NCBI GenBank assembly: GCA_914767715.1
Contig: OU612068.1
Span: 19,218,001 to 19,282,000, forward strand
DNA: 64,000 bases
Source: Membranipora membranacea
Taxonomy: Eukaryota > Bryozoa > Gymnolaemata > Cheilostomatida > Membraniporidae
Direction of reading: 5' to 3'
Numbering within the stretch: the first letter of the stretch is position 1; every line of letters begins with the position of its first letter. Shown in pieces: positions 40,101-54,400 of this stretch. Below the pieces are notes generated by a model. That model searched no databases, was not told the origin of the DNA, and saw nothing but the letters and a program-made list of their open reading frames with translations. Made by a program: the position numbers and the translations under genes.

Positions 40101-43100
40101 TAATATGGACTTTGTTGGTTGATGTATGTCTTGTCTGTCTGTGTCTTATTGCATCAAAAAATCAAGTTTGTTTGTTGTGTCACATGACTCACCAGTTGCA
40201 CAATTTTTTGAGCACGTTGGTGTAACCAGAGACCACAAATATCTACTGTGTCTCAATCTGAAATGATTGATAGTTTCTTTTCTATGACATTAGGATGTAT
40301 CAAAAGTACCTGAAGATTTTAGCACACTGACATTTGCTAGCTGTCAGGTTAAACATCAGGTCTGAGTACGTTGTGCTAGTCTGAGCCCCCCAGACTTTGC
40401 CCCCTGTCCGACGGCCCCCCGTTGTGCCAATTACAGGATTAGATAATGAACTACGAAATATCCATTCACTGCAAGAGACAACTACTGTGTCATTCCCCTG
40501 CTTATATACCCCTGCATAATAGTGAGCATGCTATCACAGAGGAAGGATATATATCCTTACCCCTCTGCTATCACAGACAAGTGATGCCATCTCCATAAGG
40601 TGTTATAAGCTTGTGTATGTCATACGTGACTCTCATCCTCCCAGTCACTTGTGATGTGATCAGAGTGAGGATATATATCCTTACTCTGTGCTATTGTGGT
40701 GGATATTTTCAGGGGGATGCCATGTCACTGTCAGTCTTGCTCTCTTGGTTGTCAGTCTGGTGTAGGAAACTTTGTGTGCAACAGCAATAATAGAGCCTGT
40801 CAGGCCATTCAGTCAGTTCATAGAGGTGCTCTCTAAAACAAGCTTCAGTTATGAGCTCAGGCGTACAAGCTCTTTGGTTTCCTTATCGTGCCCTAATTCT
40901 GAATCACCATAACATGTTGTATTGTGGTGTTCAGCAAGAGGTTAAGTTGAGATAAGAGTGCTTCTGATGGCTAATAGAGTTTGGAGTTCATGTAAACAGG
41001 GGCTCACTGAGTGAGTGACACATGTATGGTGAGCAATAATGCCTAATTTATGACTGGTGAGCCACTTCCCTCATTTAAATACTCTTCTCACAAGATCTAA
41101 AACATGCATTATATAAGCCAACATGAAATATGATTACTTTTACTTTTGCCTTTTCAACTACAGTATCACTTTAAAAAGAACTTTGCCTTTTGGGACAATG
41201 GAACAAAAAGCTAAACAAGCCTAAGGGAGACTAGGTGACAATGTCACCTTTTGTGTATTGTACAATGTATTCATTGGTAAATGGCATTCCTTCTACATGA
41301 GAAGTTATCAATTATACTGTTCTAGTCCTGTTGGGCAGAAGCAGGAATGTCATCAATGAACAATCACCGAGAGCCTTGGCATTGAAAACACTTTTGACAA
41401 TCGCTATTTTTTAAATTTTTCACTTAATGCCCACGGAAGCGGAAAACTAGAACACACAAAGCTTCACATCATGTGCACAGCACACAAACATCTAGCATTC
41501 AACAGCAAAAGTATATAGTATGAAAAAATAAATATTACCGAATGCCGCCAGATAGTGCTTTTTTGCACATCTGGGAGGTATTTGCTGTCAACCAAACCCT
41601 ATCATTTTGATGCCCAAGAGTCTGGCATTGTCAAGCCATTACTCTGAACCTAGTCCTACTACATAATAACACAGAGTACGGATATATATCCTTACTCAGT
41701 GATAATATGTAGCTAGCCATCAGTTCCTCCTTCAATGAATTCATCAAATTCACTCTAACCTATAATAGTGATAATTATAATGTCAGGGTTTCTCTATCCT
41801 TTCTAGATGCACCTAAAGTGGACGTTCAATCTCTGATAGTGAACCAGATGGTAGGATATCACACTGAGATGAGCTGTAAGGCTACCTCTTATCCACCTGT
41901 CACACATCTCAGCTGGTACTACAAAGTCGAACCGTACGTACTCCTCATTGCATTAGGGGGGAGGTGCTTTTGGAGAGGAGAAATACTTCGGAACAGGGGG
42001 TTCAGTTATATGGTATATTTGCTTGGGAGGGATTTTGGAAGGGAGCAGTAGCTGTAGAGGGGGGGGGGGGAGGGGTGGCTGCTTAAATGCTCGGTCATAA
42101 GGAAACATTCTGCTTGTTTATAACAATAGTTAGAAGTGCTCCTATCACTGATATATATTCATATCATTGATATGTTAATAATTGATATGAATTCATATCA
42201 ATGGCTCCTATGGACACCGTGCATCATGACCTTTATCTGAACCCAAACCTTACTCTTCTCGGCAACACTCAAGCCATGGATTCTATTATGCCATTTAATT
42301 TGCAGTCACACGATAGAGTGATGCCTTCCATCAATCAGTTCATTGCTTTCATTATGGCATCGCTTTCAAATCCCAATAACAAAAATCATCTTTTTGGGTA
42401 GTAAGGGCCCTGTCAGTCTGAAAGTCAATTGGCTGTTTTGATATATGATACCGCTTATCTCTCCCAAGTCTATTATAGTTTGCTTTCTACAAACACTCTT
42501 TATTTTCACAGACTGAATTTCAACAATAGATTATGCATTCACTAAACAATCTCACAGGAAAATCTTAGTTGGCAATCAGCATAGGGGGCAGGATTCAGGG
42601 TTCTCAGAGTTGATATTAAAAGTTATTGTTACCAGTGGTAACATATGTTCACGTTATAGTTGTTCTTAGAGATGAGTAATTCCTCTTGTTTGCCTTGCTT
42701 TGAGAAAGTGATAATGACTAGGGCAAAGTGTGATTGTATTCTAGGTCTTATAATATTTTGTGATTATAAGGTTTGTAAATATTGATAGCTAGAAATGTCA
42801 GTGGCTGCACCTGTTTAAAGATCCAGTGTTTGCGAGATTGAAGGAATCTAAATGTGAGCGACTGTTTTTTGCAAAGTTAGGGACATTTTATAATGTAACT
42901 GTAAATTTAATGTATATGTTCTTAGTCATTACTATCTTTTTTTGTAAAAGACCTAGAAGTTCCCCTTCTGCAACAAACACAGTTTGTGGGGAAAACCTTA
43001 CTTATTTACTCCCTGACTATCAAAACCTATCCTCTAAGCAAGTGTACCACTACAATTCTTGTTCTTAGTTGTTGCTATTTCTCCGTGAAAATCGTAAAAA

Positions 43101-46100
43101 CCTAGAGATTCCCCCTCTGGGAAAGATACAGTTCGCGGGGAGAACCTTACTCCCTGACTATCAATACCTATCCCATTTTAGGTATTGTGATAGAGGACCA
43201 GAAGCTCCAGATAAGCCTGGTTCTGCACGCCTCATCTATCTTTTTCAAATGTGTAGTGTTTATATCTATAACTTTGAATGCTTGGGAAATGGGAACAATC
43301 CACCAGCATTCAATGGATAAGATATATGAAGTCCGGAATGATTCATGAATCAATCTATAACATTGGTAAAGAAACCTTGCCAAAGAGTTTAGGTTTGTCA
43401 TTGGGTCACATGATGAACGCTCTGACCTAGTCTGAGCCCTACAGACTCTTGCCAGCCGCCCGACGGCCCCCCTCTGACCCAATCATCCGTACATTTATGA
43501 CCACAGTCTACTGATGCTATTTTTAGATCAGAGAGTTATAATATTGATATACCTGGTAAAGGAGAGAACACCACATTGGACCGCTATACATACACTAACA
43601 AAAGTATGGGCTCTAATAAGGAACAGACAACCCTGACTGTAGAACCTGTAGCAAAGGAGGATTATAAACGAGAATTCTGCTGCATATTCATGAACTCTGC
43701 TGGCGAGACTGAAAAGTGCATCGCATTGAAAGGTTTGTCCCTTGTGTTTATTATCTTAGTTGAGGCTAAGTCATATAGGTATGTGGCCAAGAGTGTCTAG
43801 AGTTTACCTTTTGTTTTATCGATAAGTGGATAACATGGGTAACATGGGTAACAGTGTTAGAAATTTAGGCCATTTCTGAGCTACCTCCTACCTCGAGACT
43901 TGCGAAGGCATATGCCCAGAAATAGCCTTGACTTCTACTCTTTTGCCCTTGAAACCTATCAATAAAACCTATGGCATTTAGATCAAGCATGATCCAATTT
44001 AGTATGCATTTAGGTTTTGAGCGGCTGACCAATAGAATGGGAATGACCAGACTGCTGGCAAATTGGATCAAACATGTTCTATGCAACATACCTATGATAA
44101 AGCTCTCCATAATTGAGGTTTTATGCGCTACCAAGAATGGCTCTACCTTATTCATGATTATAGCTGACAGGTTGAGCAGATGAGATTATTATACAAAGTG
44201 TCTGTTAATCAAAACACAAGTATGGGCTGTCATTTGAAGCTCAACAAACACTCCTTAGCTGTAACTGTTACATGTAAAGTGAACTGTATTTTGCGATGAG
44301 TGAAATTTGGCGAACATACTTGTCTCGTGGTTACGTAGGCGTTATGGGAACTCAGGTACACTTATATACCTAGTCGCCTTGATGGATCATATATCTATGC
44401 TAGATGAGATTTTTTGATTACGTGTAAATATGTTCACTGATCTGTGAGATTATGATGAACACATCCTCAACTTACTTGATTGCCTCTGCCAATCCCAGAC
44501 CATTCTAACCAAGCAACCCAAATGATGAATGTCTAGTTTCGTTTCTTAAGTCACATTTGTAAAACTGAGTCACTGTCAATTGGCAATAACCCACCGTCAT
44601 AAGTTGGCTGTGTGACTATGTTCATGATTCCGTGTCCCTCAATACTGGCAGATTATCAATTCCTCACATAAAAAGTTATTGGTGCCCCACAAGTCCAATG
44701 TGAAGAAGAGACGATCATATCTATAGCATATCTGGAAATTTGCACATGAATATAAGGAACCATGTATGATGTAGCTAGTCTAGTCTTGTCTTATTTTATA
44801 TGATGCCGGTTAAATATGCAGCAGTGACTAGACGCTAATCCTCTGGGGAAATTATCTCTGAGTAAAGCAAGATGGGTGACATCACTTCCCTTACCTACTT
44901 TCAACGTGCATATTGCTTCATGAAGGCACACCCAAGTTACTGTTCCTTTTCCCATGTCCCTCAAGCCTCAATGCATCTGATTTTGTCAAAACATAACTCC
45001 TCGGAAGCTGCTCTGAGTCAGTGATGTTAGCCATCTAATTTATTCTACTCTCAGATTGACTTTCAGATCATCATCTTGCTCCTGCCTTGCTTCAATTTGA
45101 TCTAGCCGCTCCTAAAAGACCCACAGCAGTTCATACCATCCCATCGCCTACAGCTATAACAAATTAGTCAAGCCAGCTGTTATAAGAACTGCCTCAACTT
45201 TGTGTATTTGTTACTCGTTTTAGCATCAGGTATAGGTTATTGAGTTTCTCCCTGATATTTTTCATAAAACCCCTGAACTACACGATAGATTTTATAGAGT
45301 GTTCAGCAAGCTTATTTATTGGTTTAGTTTTTCAGCCTGGCTTATAGTTGTTCCTTAGCCTTATCACATTGACTGTGTGACAAAGCTAGTATTTCCTCAA
45401 TCCCAGTTGCATTGAGCTGTATTTGCTTCATTTTATAGATGTTACCCTGCTTTGGAGTTTCCTTATTCCATTTTCACTAAATCCTGTGGATCTAAATTTC
45501 ACTGCAGAAGAAGGTCCCAGGTCCTATGTATATTTCGAGAGATGTCATGAATTATGATAATTCGCTGTTATCACGTGACTAATACAGAGAAACGAAAAAT
45601 AGGGATTGTGAGTTCTGAATGAATCTCCGAGTGTTCCCACATTTATGTATCATATCAGGCACATCATAATCATCTGAACCTGACTAGACTGTAAGGAAAA
45701 TATGACCCATTTGGCACTATACACCCACATCTAAAGGAACACAGACAACCAAGCTAAGCGTCATTACTGTGTGCTATTACGGTATATGAGTATCAATGTT
45801 AACTCCCTGATGTAAAGAGTTAACTGTGTTGCGTCTATGAAAGGAAAAGTTGTCTGCTCTTCTCAAGTAGCAGAAAACTCCTACCCCCTCATAAGGTCCC
45901 TCGTATTCATAGCGGTGTAAACAGTCTAATCGCAAACACAAAGGCACTGATCAAGGATAGTTGTTCCTTAATCCGTGAAAGTTTTCTTGGGTTGCAAACA
46001 GGCTTGCTCTACACCATAAGTACATTGTATTTGTGTTTGTAGTTGCGCCAATTATACTCTTATCCTCTACTTATAACAATGGAGATAATTTGTGGCATGG

Positions 46101-46915
46101 TGGTTTACCAAAGCGCTTGCCACAATTTGCTTAACGTATTTAACTATTTTGCATTGTCCCCACCTAACTAATTGTGTAATATTCTCAATCACTATATTAA
46201 GATAACAAGGAGGACACAAAAATGATATTCCCTGCTCCATGGGTTGAATTTGTTATTTTTCAATTAGAAATGATGTTGAATTTACATGTCTGGAATTAAA
46301 TTTTTACTAATAAGCTCAAATCACACAATTTTTAGCAGGATCAGTTTTGATCTGGGTCCTACCTCAAACTTAACACAATCATACTTACCTGGCACAGGGG
46401 CATCTAGGATCAAAAAGCTAGATCCCCCAAGAAGAGGCCTTACCATTGCACTTCGGTCTGGCTGGCGCTTGCGATTGCCCCAAATGTGGGTAACTCGGGT
46501 GCGTAATTTTTGGTAGTGGGGGACTGCGTTCGCGCTATCCCCTAGCAATTTAATAAAAGTAAGCTCCCCAGATATCTATGCAATCTGTTTTTCAGAACTT
46601 GCGAAAGCAGCTGAGATACTTGGTATCCCTTGTATCTGTAACTCCCTGCTTGTATGCTTTTGCAGATTTTGATATGTATTCCACTGTTGAAATACCCTGG
46701 GGTATTATATAAAACAGTTGGTACCATCATGGAATAAAAGAATCAAAATATTTTATGTATGTTTTTCATTTATTTTTCTAGAGTCAAGATCTCCTGTACC
46801 AGTTGGTGGACAGAATCCACGCAAAGCTCAAGCAATAGGCGCATCAAATTCATTGTATCAGCCGGTATTGATAGTATTATCTATCTGCGTCAGCCTTAGT
46901 ATTCTACCATGGTGA
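37169..46915 (+). CDS. GPI-anchored Ig-domain surface protein (Ig-like gene B)
   Basis: Eight exons: 37169..37205, 37410..37597, 37895..38213, 39123..39286, 39934..40051, 41807..41933, 43527..43732, 46782..46915; 430 aa. Signal peptide MENQVPKLLLLTGFLLCSSL. The first unit (YNITCIFTD, VIWEIDNACEPKE, VINYRCKVE) is paralogous to unit 1 of the gene at 28764; in both genes the first two exons total 225 nt and the intron phases agree. Two typical I-set Ig domains follow: LILHCDTTG ... VTWSR ... AGRYKCSAIN, and TEMSCKATSYP ... LSWYYKV ... YKREFCCIFMNSAG. The C-terminus (GASNSLYQPVLIVLSICVSL, ending LPW) is a hydrophobic run without cytoplasmic residues, which suggests GPI anchoring. Compared with gene A, unit 2 is replaced by two standard Ig domains. 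The last intron (43733-46781) contains a U1 snRNA gene. Function unknown; adhesion or recognition is inferred. Confidence 0.85.
39469..39493. repeat. Short perfect palindrome
   Basis: CAAGGAGTAACATGTTACTCCTTG in an intron of Ig-like gene B; this can form a small hairpin or cruciform. Confidence 0.8.
40536..41706. repeat. Three dispersed copies of a GGATATATATCC palindrome
   Basis: Copies at about 40536-40572, 40667-40699 and 41672-41706 share the core GGATATATATCC flanked by AGAG(T)GA / TTACTC-type arms, so each forms a hairpin. All three lie in one intron of Ig-like gene B (40052-41806). They look like copies of one very small foldback element. Confidence 0.8.
42059..42071. repeat. Poly-G tract
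   Basis: An uninterrupted G run in an intron of Ig-like gene B. Confidence 0.7.
42945..43185. repeat. Tandem duplication, about 145-bp unit
   Basis: ACCTAGAAGTTCCCCTTCTG with ACTCCCTGACTATCAAAACC is followed by a second copy, ACCTAGAGATTCCCCCTCTG with ACTCCCTGACTATCAATACC. The copies differ by substitutions and small indels. Intron of Ig-like gene B. Confidence 0.75.
43430..43480. repeat. GC-rich dispersed repeat (family D)
   Basis: ACCTAGTCTGAGCCC ... CAGACTCTTGCC ... CCGACGGCCCCCC here recurs at 40377-40425 in the same orientation and at 52733-52800 inverted. The high G+C block stands out from the AT-rich surroundings. Confidence 0.65.
43978..44082. mobile_element. MITE-like element, family A, copy 4
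   Basis: Starts TAGATCAAGCATGATCCAAT and ends AATTGGATCAAACATGTTCT, with GAGCGGCTGACCAATAGAAT in the middle. Close to copy 5 at 48754. In the last intron of Ig-like gene B. Confidence 0.75.
46381..46543 (+). ncRNA. RNU1: U1 spliceosomal snRNA
   Basis: Full-length U1 of about 163 nt. The 5' end ATACTTACCTG is the segment that pairs with 5' splice sites and is intact. Stem-loop I has a GATCAAAAAG loop, one base away from the usual U1-70K-binding form. The U1A loop reads ATTGCACTTCGG. Next come CCCCAAATGTGGG, a canonical Sm site AATTTTTGG, and the terminal hairpin GGGGGACTGCGTTCGCGC followed by TATCCCCT. No poly-A tail follows, which argues against a retropseudogene. It lies on the sense strand in the last intron of Ig-like gene B. 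Like other U1 genes it would be expected to have its own snRNA promoter, but I could not identify a proximal element. Expression is unknown; the loop change leaves room for a variant gene. Confidence 0.95.
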
Positions 46916-48451
46916 CACCTTATGGTTGGTTCTTTGATTAGCACGATTCTGATGAGGAGTGGAACACATTCCTAGATGTTGCCCTGTATCTCACACTCTG
47001 CCATACCTGTTTTCTATTGCATTCCCTTGATCCTTTTGGTCATATGCTTGATTGAATACTCAGAATCTGTTTGGAGCAACTCATCGGTTTTGTGAGCGGT
47101 TTTATGAATTATTTGTGAGCAGGATACAAATAGCGAACCTAGACCCAATGCAAATATTTCTTGTTCTATTTTTCCTGATCCTCATGACGCAGTTACACTT
47201 ATCAACTTAAAAATTCCATTTCTTAAAGAATGTTGTGACAAGATTCTTAAATTGCTATTATTAAAACTGATCTTTTATAGTTTACTAGACAGAGTTGTGG
47301 TTTCTTTTCAGACAGGCTTTTTTACTAGACAGTTTTCTTTTTATTGTTGCACTGACTTTGTTTTTGACTTATGCACAATGGTCTTAGATGATTTTATGAT
47401 ATTATTATAATCTTTTATTCTGATCATTCACATGCCTTCTATTGCTTTTTTTTTATAAATGATGAACTTACCCATTTTTTTACTTTATGTAATTCACATC
47501 ATGTTTTTAAGGGACACAGCCCCATATTTTTGTAAAACATTGTCAAATGAACATATCAGCCTCCATTTCTGTGTCAGGTGTATAATTCTATAGTAGGCAT
47601 GCTATTACCTGGTTTTTGAAATACAAGGGGTGCTTTCTCATTTAAGATCACGGCCTTATTACTAATATACAAATTCGATTGACCGAAGAGAAAAAATTGA
47701 TACAGTGAGAAGTTATTTCCTTTACATCCAAGCATATCCTCAAATTCAAAATTTTAGAACATCATGGTTACAATCTATCCTTGATTTGTTTTTGCCGGAT
47801 TGTCGGCACATGTGGAAACCAAATTTAACGATTCAATGAGGCTTGCAAACAGACGCTATTACAGGGGGTATGCTACTAGAGTTAGGCCTCAGTTTCATGT
47901 ACTCTGATGCAAATAGGCTAGTTTTTAGCTCACCTAAGCCGCTGTATTAGCATCAGATATCAAGTTGCAGCAGCATGTTATATACAAGTATGTAATAATG
48001 AACCATTTTTAATGAGAGCAAGCGGTATGTGCCCCATAAAACATAGCGATAGCATAAGAGGCTGTTAGCTTAGTATACAGCTTAGTGATGTTTGATTGAT
48101 TGCAGGCGGATGAGCAGCTCTCCATAGTTAGGTGTGTGTGAGTATCGTTACAAATATCTAGATTCAGATTTGTTTAAAATGAAGCCTTCCCTCTATCTGA
48201 CTGGGTTAGAAATCTTACCAAACAAGACTACCTTATTATGGCCGAAGTTGGGATGCCACGTGTTGTTTGAAGTAAGAGCCAGTTTGTAATAAAAATGTAA
48301 TTTTGTGACATTTATTTTTGAATAGTTGCCATTGCACTACATTTTTTCGTTTTGACTTTGCAGGTGATGCCGACATCACTCTTCATAGTACTATGAATAA
48401 GATCCATTACCAAAGCTGGTAGATAGTAGACAACTAATTATAACAGGCAAA
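46916..48451. other. Intergenic region before the ZCCHC24-like gene
   Basis: About 1.5 kb with no recognisable coding sequence. An acceptor-like TTTGACTTTGCAG ending at 48361 suggests a 5' UTR exon running into the ZCCHC24-like first coding exon. No structured repeat was noticed. Confidence 0.4.
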
Positions 48452-50944
<2,493 letters not shown>

Positions 50945-51053
50945 TACAGCTCAACTAATACCAATGTTTGCCTGAGTAAGGGAGAAACTGAGGACAAAAC
51001 CAGATCATGCCATGATGGTCGTGTATAATCAAATAGTGATTGGTGACGTTTAG

Positions 51054-51059
51054 AATAAA
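51054..51059 (+). terminator. Possible polyadenylation signal of the ZCCHC24-like gene
   Basis: AATAAA 110 bases past the stop codon, in a 530-base gap between convergent genes that otherwise shows nothing recognisable. Confidence 0.4.
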
Positions 51060-51473
51060 TACTTGAGCAATATATTTTTGGTCGGTAATATTGAGAAAGA
51101 AAAAAAAATGTTTAAAAAAATAAAATTCTTCATTAAAACTGGTAAATTTGGACAAAAATAGCCATTTTTTCTCATTCTGTTGTCAGCTGTACCAGTGGCA
51201 AAATAATTGGGTAAAATGTAACATGTAAACAACCATGTATAAGCATCATATACAAAAATTGACTGAAATGTTTTTACAGAAGATATACCATGGAAGAGAA
51301 TAAACGACATTTAGCAAACACTAAAAAATGAGAGTCCATCTAATGCACTATAAAAAAATATGACTGTATATTATGTGTATATTAGTTTTATGTTGCCGAA
51401 TTGAAGTGAGGTTCTCATCAAATGCCATAATTTCATCGAGGTAGCGCTTAAGGTCTGAGTTGGACCTGTGTCG

Positions 51474-54400
51474 TTATGGGATATCTAAAATGAGAACAAA
51501 ATCTCACTATCATGAAATGAAGAAGGCCACAAATACATCCCAACAGGTTTGATGCTATGCAGTAATTATTTATAACTAAAAGTTTTCATGTCAAAGGCTC
51601 AAAGCTGTTCTCAATACAGTATCAATATACAATTATGACATAAGCGCTTCAAAGATTTCACAGACATTTTAATTTAAAAAACAGATTGATTACTTTTTAC
51701 ATTTATAATGTAAATAATACTCACATCCTCGAGAATCGGCAGATGAAGGTCTTCGTCGAGCTGAATGTTTGAGCTCGGATTGTCTACTATTACTGTTAGG
51801 GCGAGGACTGTTTCTGTCTTTAGAGCTTCGGGAAGTAGGCCTTGACATAGGCTGAGGCTTCACTTCCACATAGCCTGGGTCTTCGCTCGGTTGCAGGCTG
51901 GCGACGCTAGGTGTACCACTTGAGGAGCCTTAGAAAAAAAAGAAGAATTGCAATGTAGGAAAGGAGTTGCCTCACCTATACACAAGAGGAGCTAACAATT
52001 GTTTTTCTCCACTAAGAAATCTGCTGATCCTATATATTATAATTATGGATCTCATTTTATAAAATGAATATTTGATAAGCATATGAATGCTAGTGATACT
52101 TACTCAGGAGAGATGAGTTTGCTCTGGAGTGGAAGGCTACAGGCTGGTATTTCTTCCTCATGATAGCCATTCTGACGGATCTTTGTCCCAGTCCATACAC
52201 CAGGAATACAAAGAAGCCCTGCAAAAATGGAGACAGATAATGAAAAATTTAACCTTGAGTGGTGGAAACTTATCATCATCTTGCAAGTTGCGCTGAAAAT
52301 CATGTTGATAATCAGAACACCTTTTCATTCCTTTGATAAGAAACACATGTTCACTTGTTGTCAACTTTAAAACGGAACAGTCCATCACCCATACCTGTAG
52401 GCACATCATTGCAGTGTTGGCGTATTTGACACTCTCTGGGAGTTGTATTTTTAGCACTTCAAGCAGAGGTATTAGCCAGGTGAAAGCTAACACAGGTACT
52501 AACAACATGGCGTAGAACACCGCCCATCTGACCTCCGACAAGATATCCTGCCGTTTTAGTGTCGGTTGCGGCAAGTTGCATATTATAATCAGTAGTACAA
52601 CGAGGTTGAGCTGAAACGAGAAAGAAAATAATGAATTGCCTCGTCTTACAGTGATGATTTGTAGACCAATGAGATAATGATTCTATATGTATGATTATGA
52701 TATATTTTTATCTTTTCATTTTTCGCTAATACCCGGGCCGGGGAGCCGTCGGACGGTGGGCAAGAGTCCAGGGGGGGGGGGGGGGGGGGGGCTCAGACTA
52801 CTTATGTTCAGGAGTTGTGTCACTTCAGTCCTTCTGCAATCTTTAAGAGTGCTTGTAATGCGAGTTTTTTAGCACACTCACCAGAATACATAGAAGAATA
52901 GGGCCCAGCATGGCAATGACTGTGTAAAAGTTGAATGTAAGCCAGCATCGGTCATTAGTACCGTATCTATCCATGTATAGGGCTACACAGATCACCACTG
53001 GTACTATGGGAACCACTAAAAAAGAGAACGAGAAAAATAACCAGGTGAATTTATTATTGAGCATCAAAGAGTGTTACAAAGATGATGTTACCCATTTTTG
53101 ATGTAAGGCAGGGCACTATCAGTTTTCCTCATAACCTTCATTAGACCCATCAACGTAGCAGTAAACTCAGTTTGCTGCTAAGGATCATTGGGGCCAAACA
53201 TTTCATACTAAAGGTACTCATTTGGCAAATTGAATGAATAAACATTTTTTTCCAATATTTACTTACACCAGGCAACAGGAGCATAACATTTCATCTTGCC
53301 CATCAGAACGCCGTACAGGACAGCGTAGAAAAGGCAGAGAGCTTCCATTAGTATCCAGGCATAGGCTACCATGAAGAAGTAGTGCTGAGCTATGGCTGCT
53401 ATCTGACAGAAGAGTGGGGTCTCCTTGATAAAGTCCACACTGAGATAGGATGCCAGGGCAAAGAGCATGGATACACACAAGTTCAAATGCACCATGTTTC
53501 TCTCACTCCTCAAAGCTCTGGAAAATAAAGGAGATAATTTGATGAAAGGGTAATGTTGATATGTTTATTGCATCTACTGGTTGTTGGAGCAGTATTTGAA
53601 TTTGTTAATTTATAGAAAAAAGTTTCATTCTTTACCTTTGTTTTTTTTTTATACTTTGTATTTGAAACGATATCATTTCTGTTGCTGATTACTTGTTTTG
53701 AAAAAAACTCGAAGCAGTCTATCACATTTTAGCAGAATATTTGGAGACTTACTTGCTGCAGATGATAAGGCAGGCAAAGACAACGAGACAGACCATGGAC
53801 AGTCCGATACAGCCGTACGTCAGGTATGAGATCTTCTGTGTGGTTGTGTCGATGACTTCTTCCTCTAGTTGTTCCATCATGACAGCGAAGGAGGTCAGGT
53901 GATCGCAGCAGCATGATGTGTGAGTCTCGTTGCTGTCTGTGAGCTCACAGCCCTTTGATGACCAGGCACCGTTAGGTTTTGCCTTTTCATCCCAGAACGA
54001 GCAATGTGCTGTTCTCTTTTTACCTTTAGTAAAATAAGATGATGGAGATTAAAAAAAAGGAGAGTGCTTTACAGTTACATTGAGAATACAGATGGACATG
54101 TAAAGGAGACCAACATGTCTAAAAGATAATGGTACTAGTACAGTGGTGCTTTGTCTGGGTGAGCCCATAGTTGCTGATTTTTTAAGAATTAAAAAAACTT
54201 TTGCCGTAAATTCTTTGGCACGTTATGGAAAACATCCGTTCAGGATGATATAGTCTGCGTATAGTGTATATTTATATATATATATATATCGGGTGAAAAT
54301 CTTTTGTTTTTTGAGAAGCTTACCATTGTTCCTAGTCTTGTGCTCCATAGTAATTGTGATACACTCATCAAGAGGTGGAGTGATAGGAGGGTCCACAGTG

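Noticed and set aside
46286-46548. Open frames of 75-76 codons on both strands
   Set aside because: They coincide with the U1 snRNA gene and are by-products of its stable GC-rich stems.
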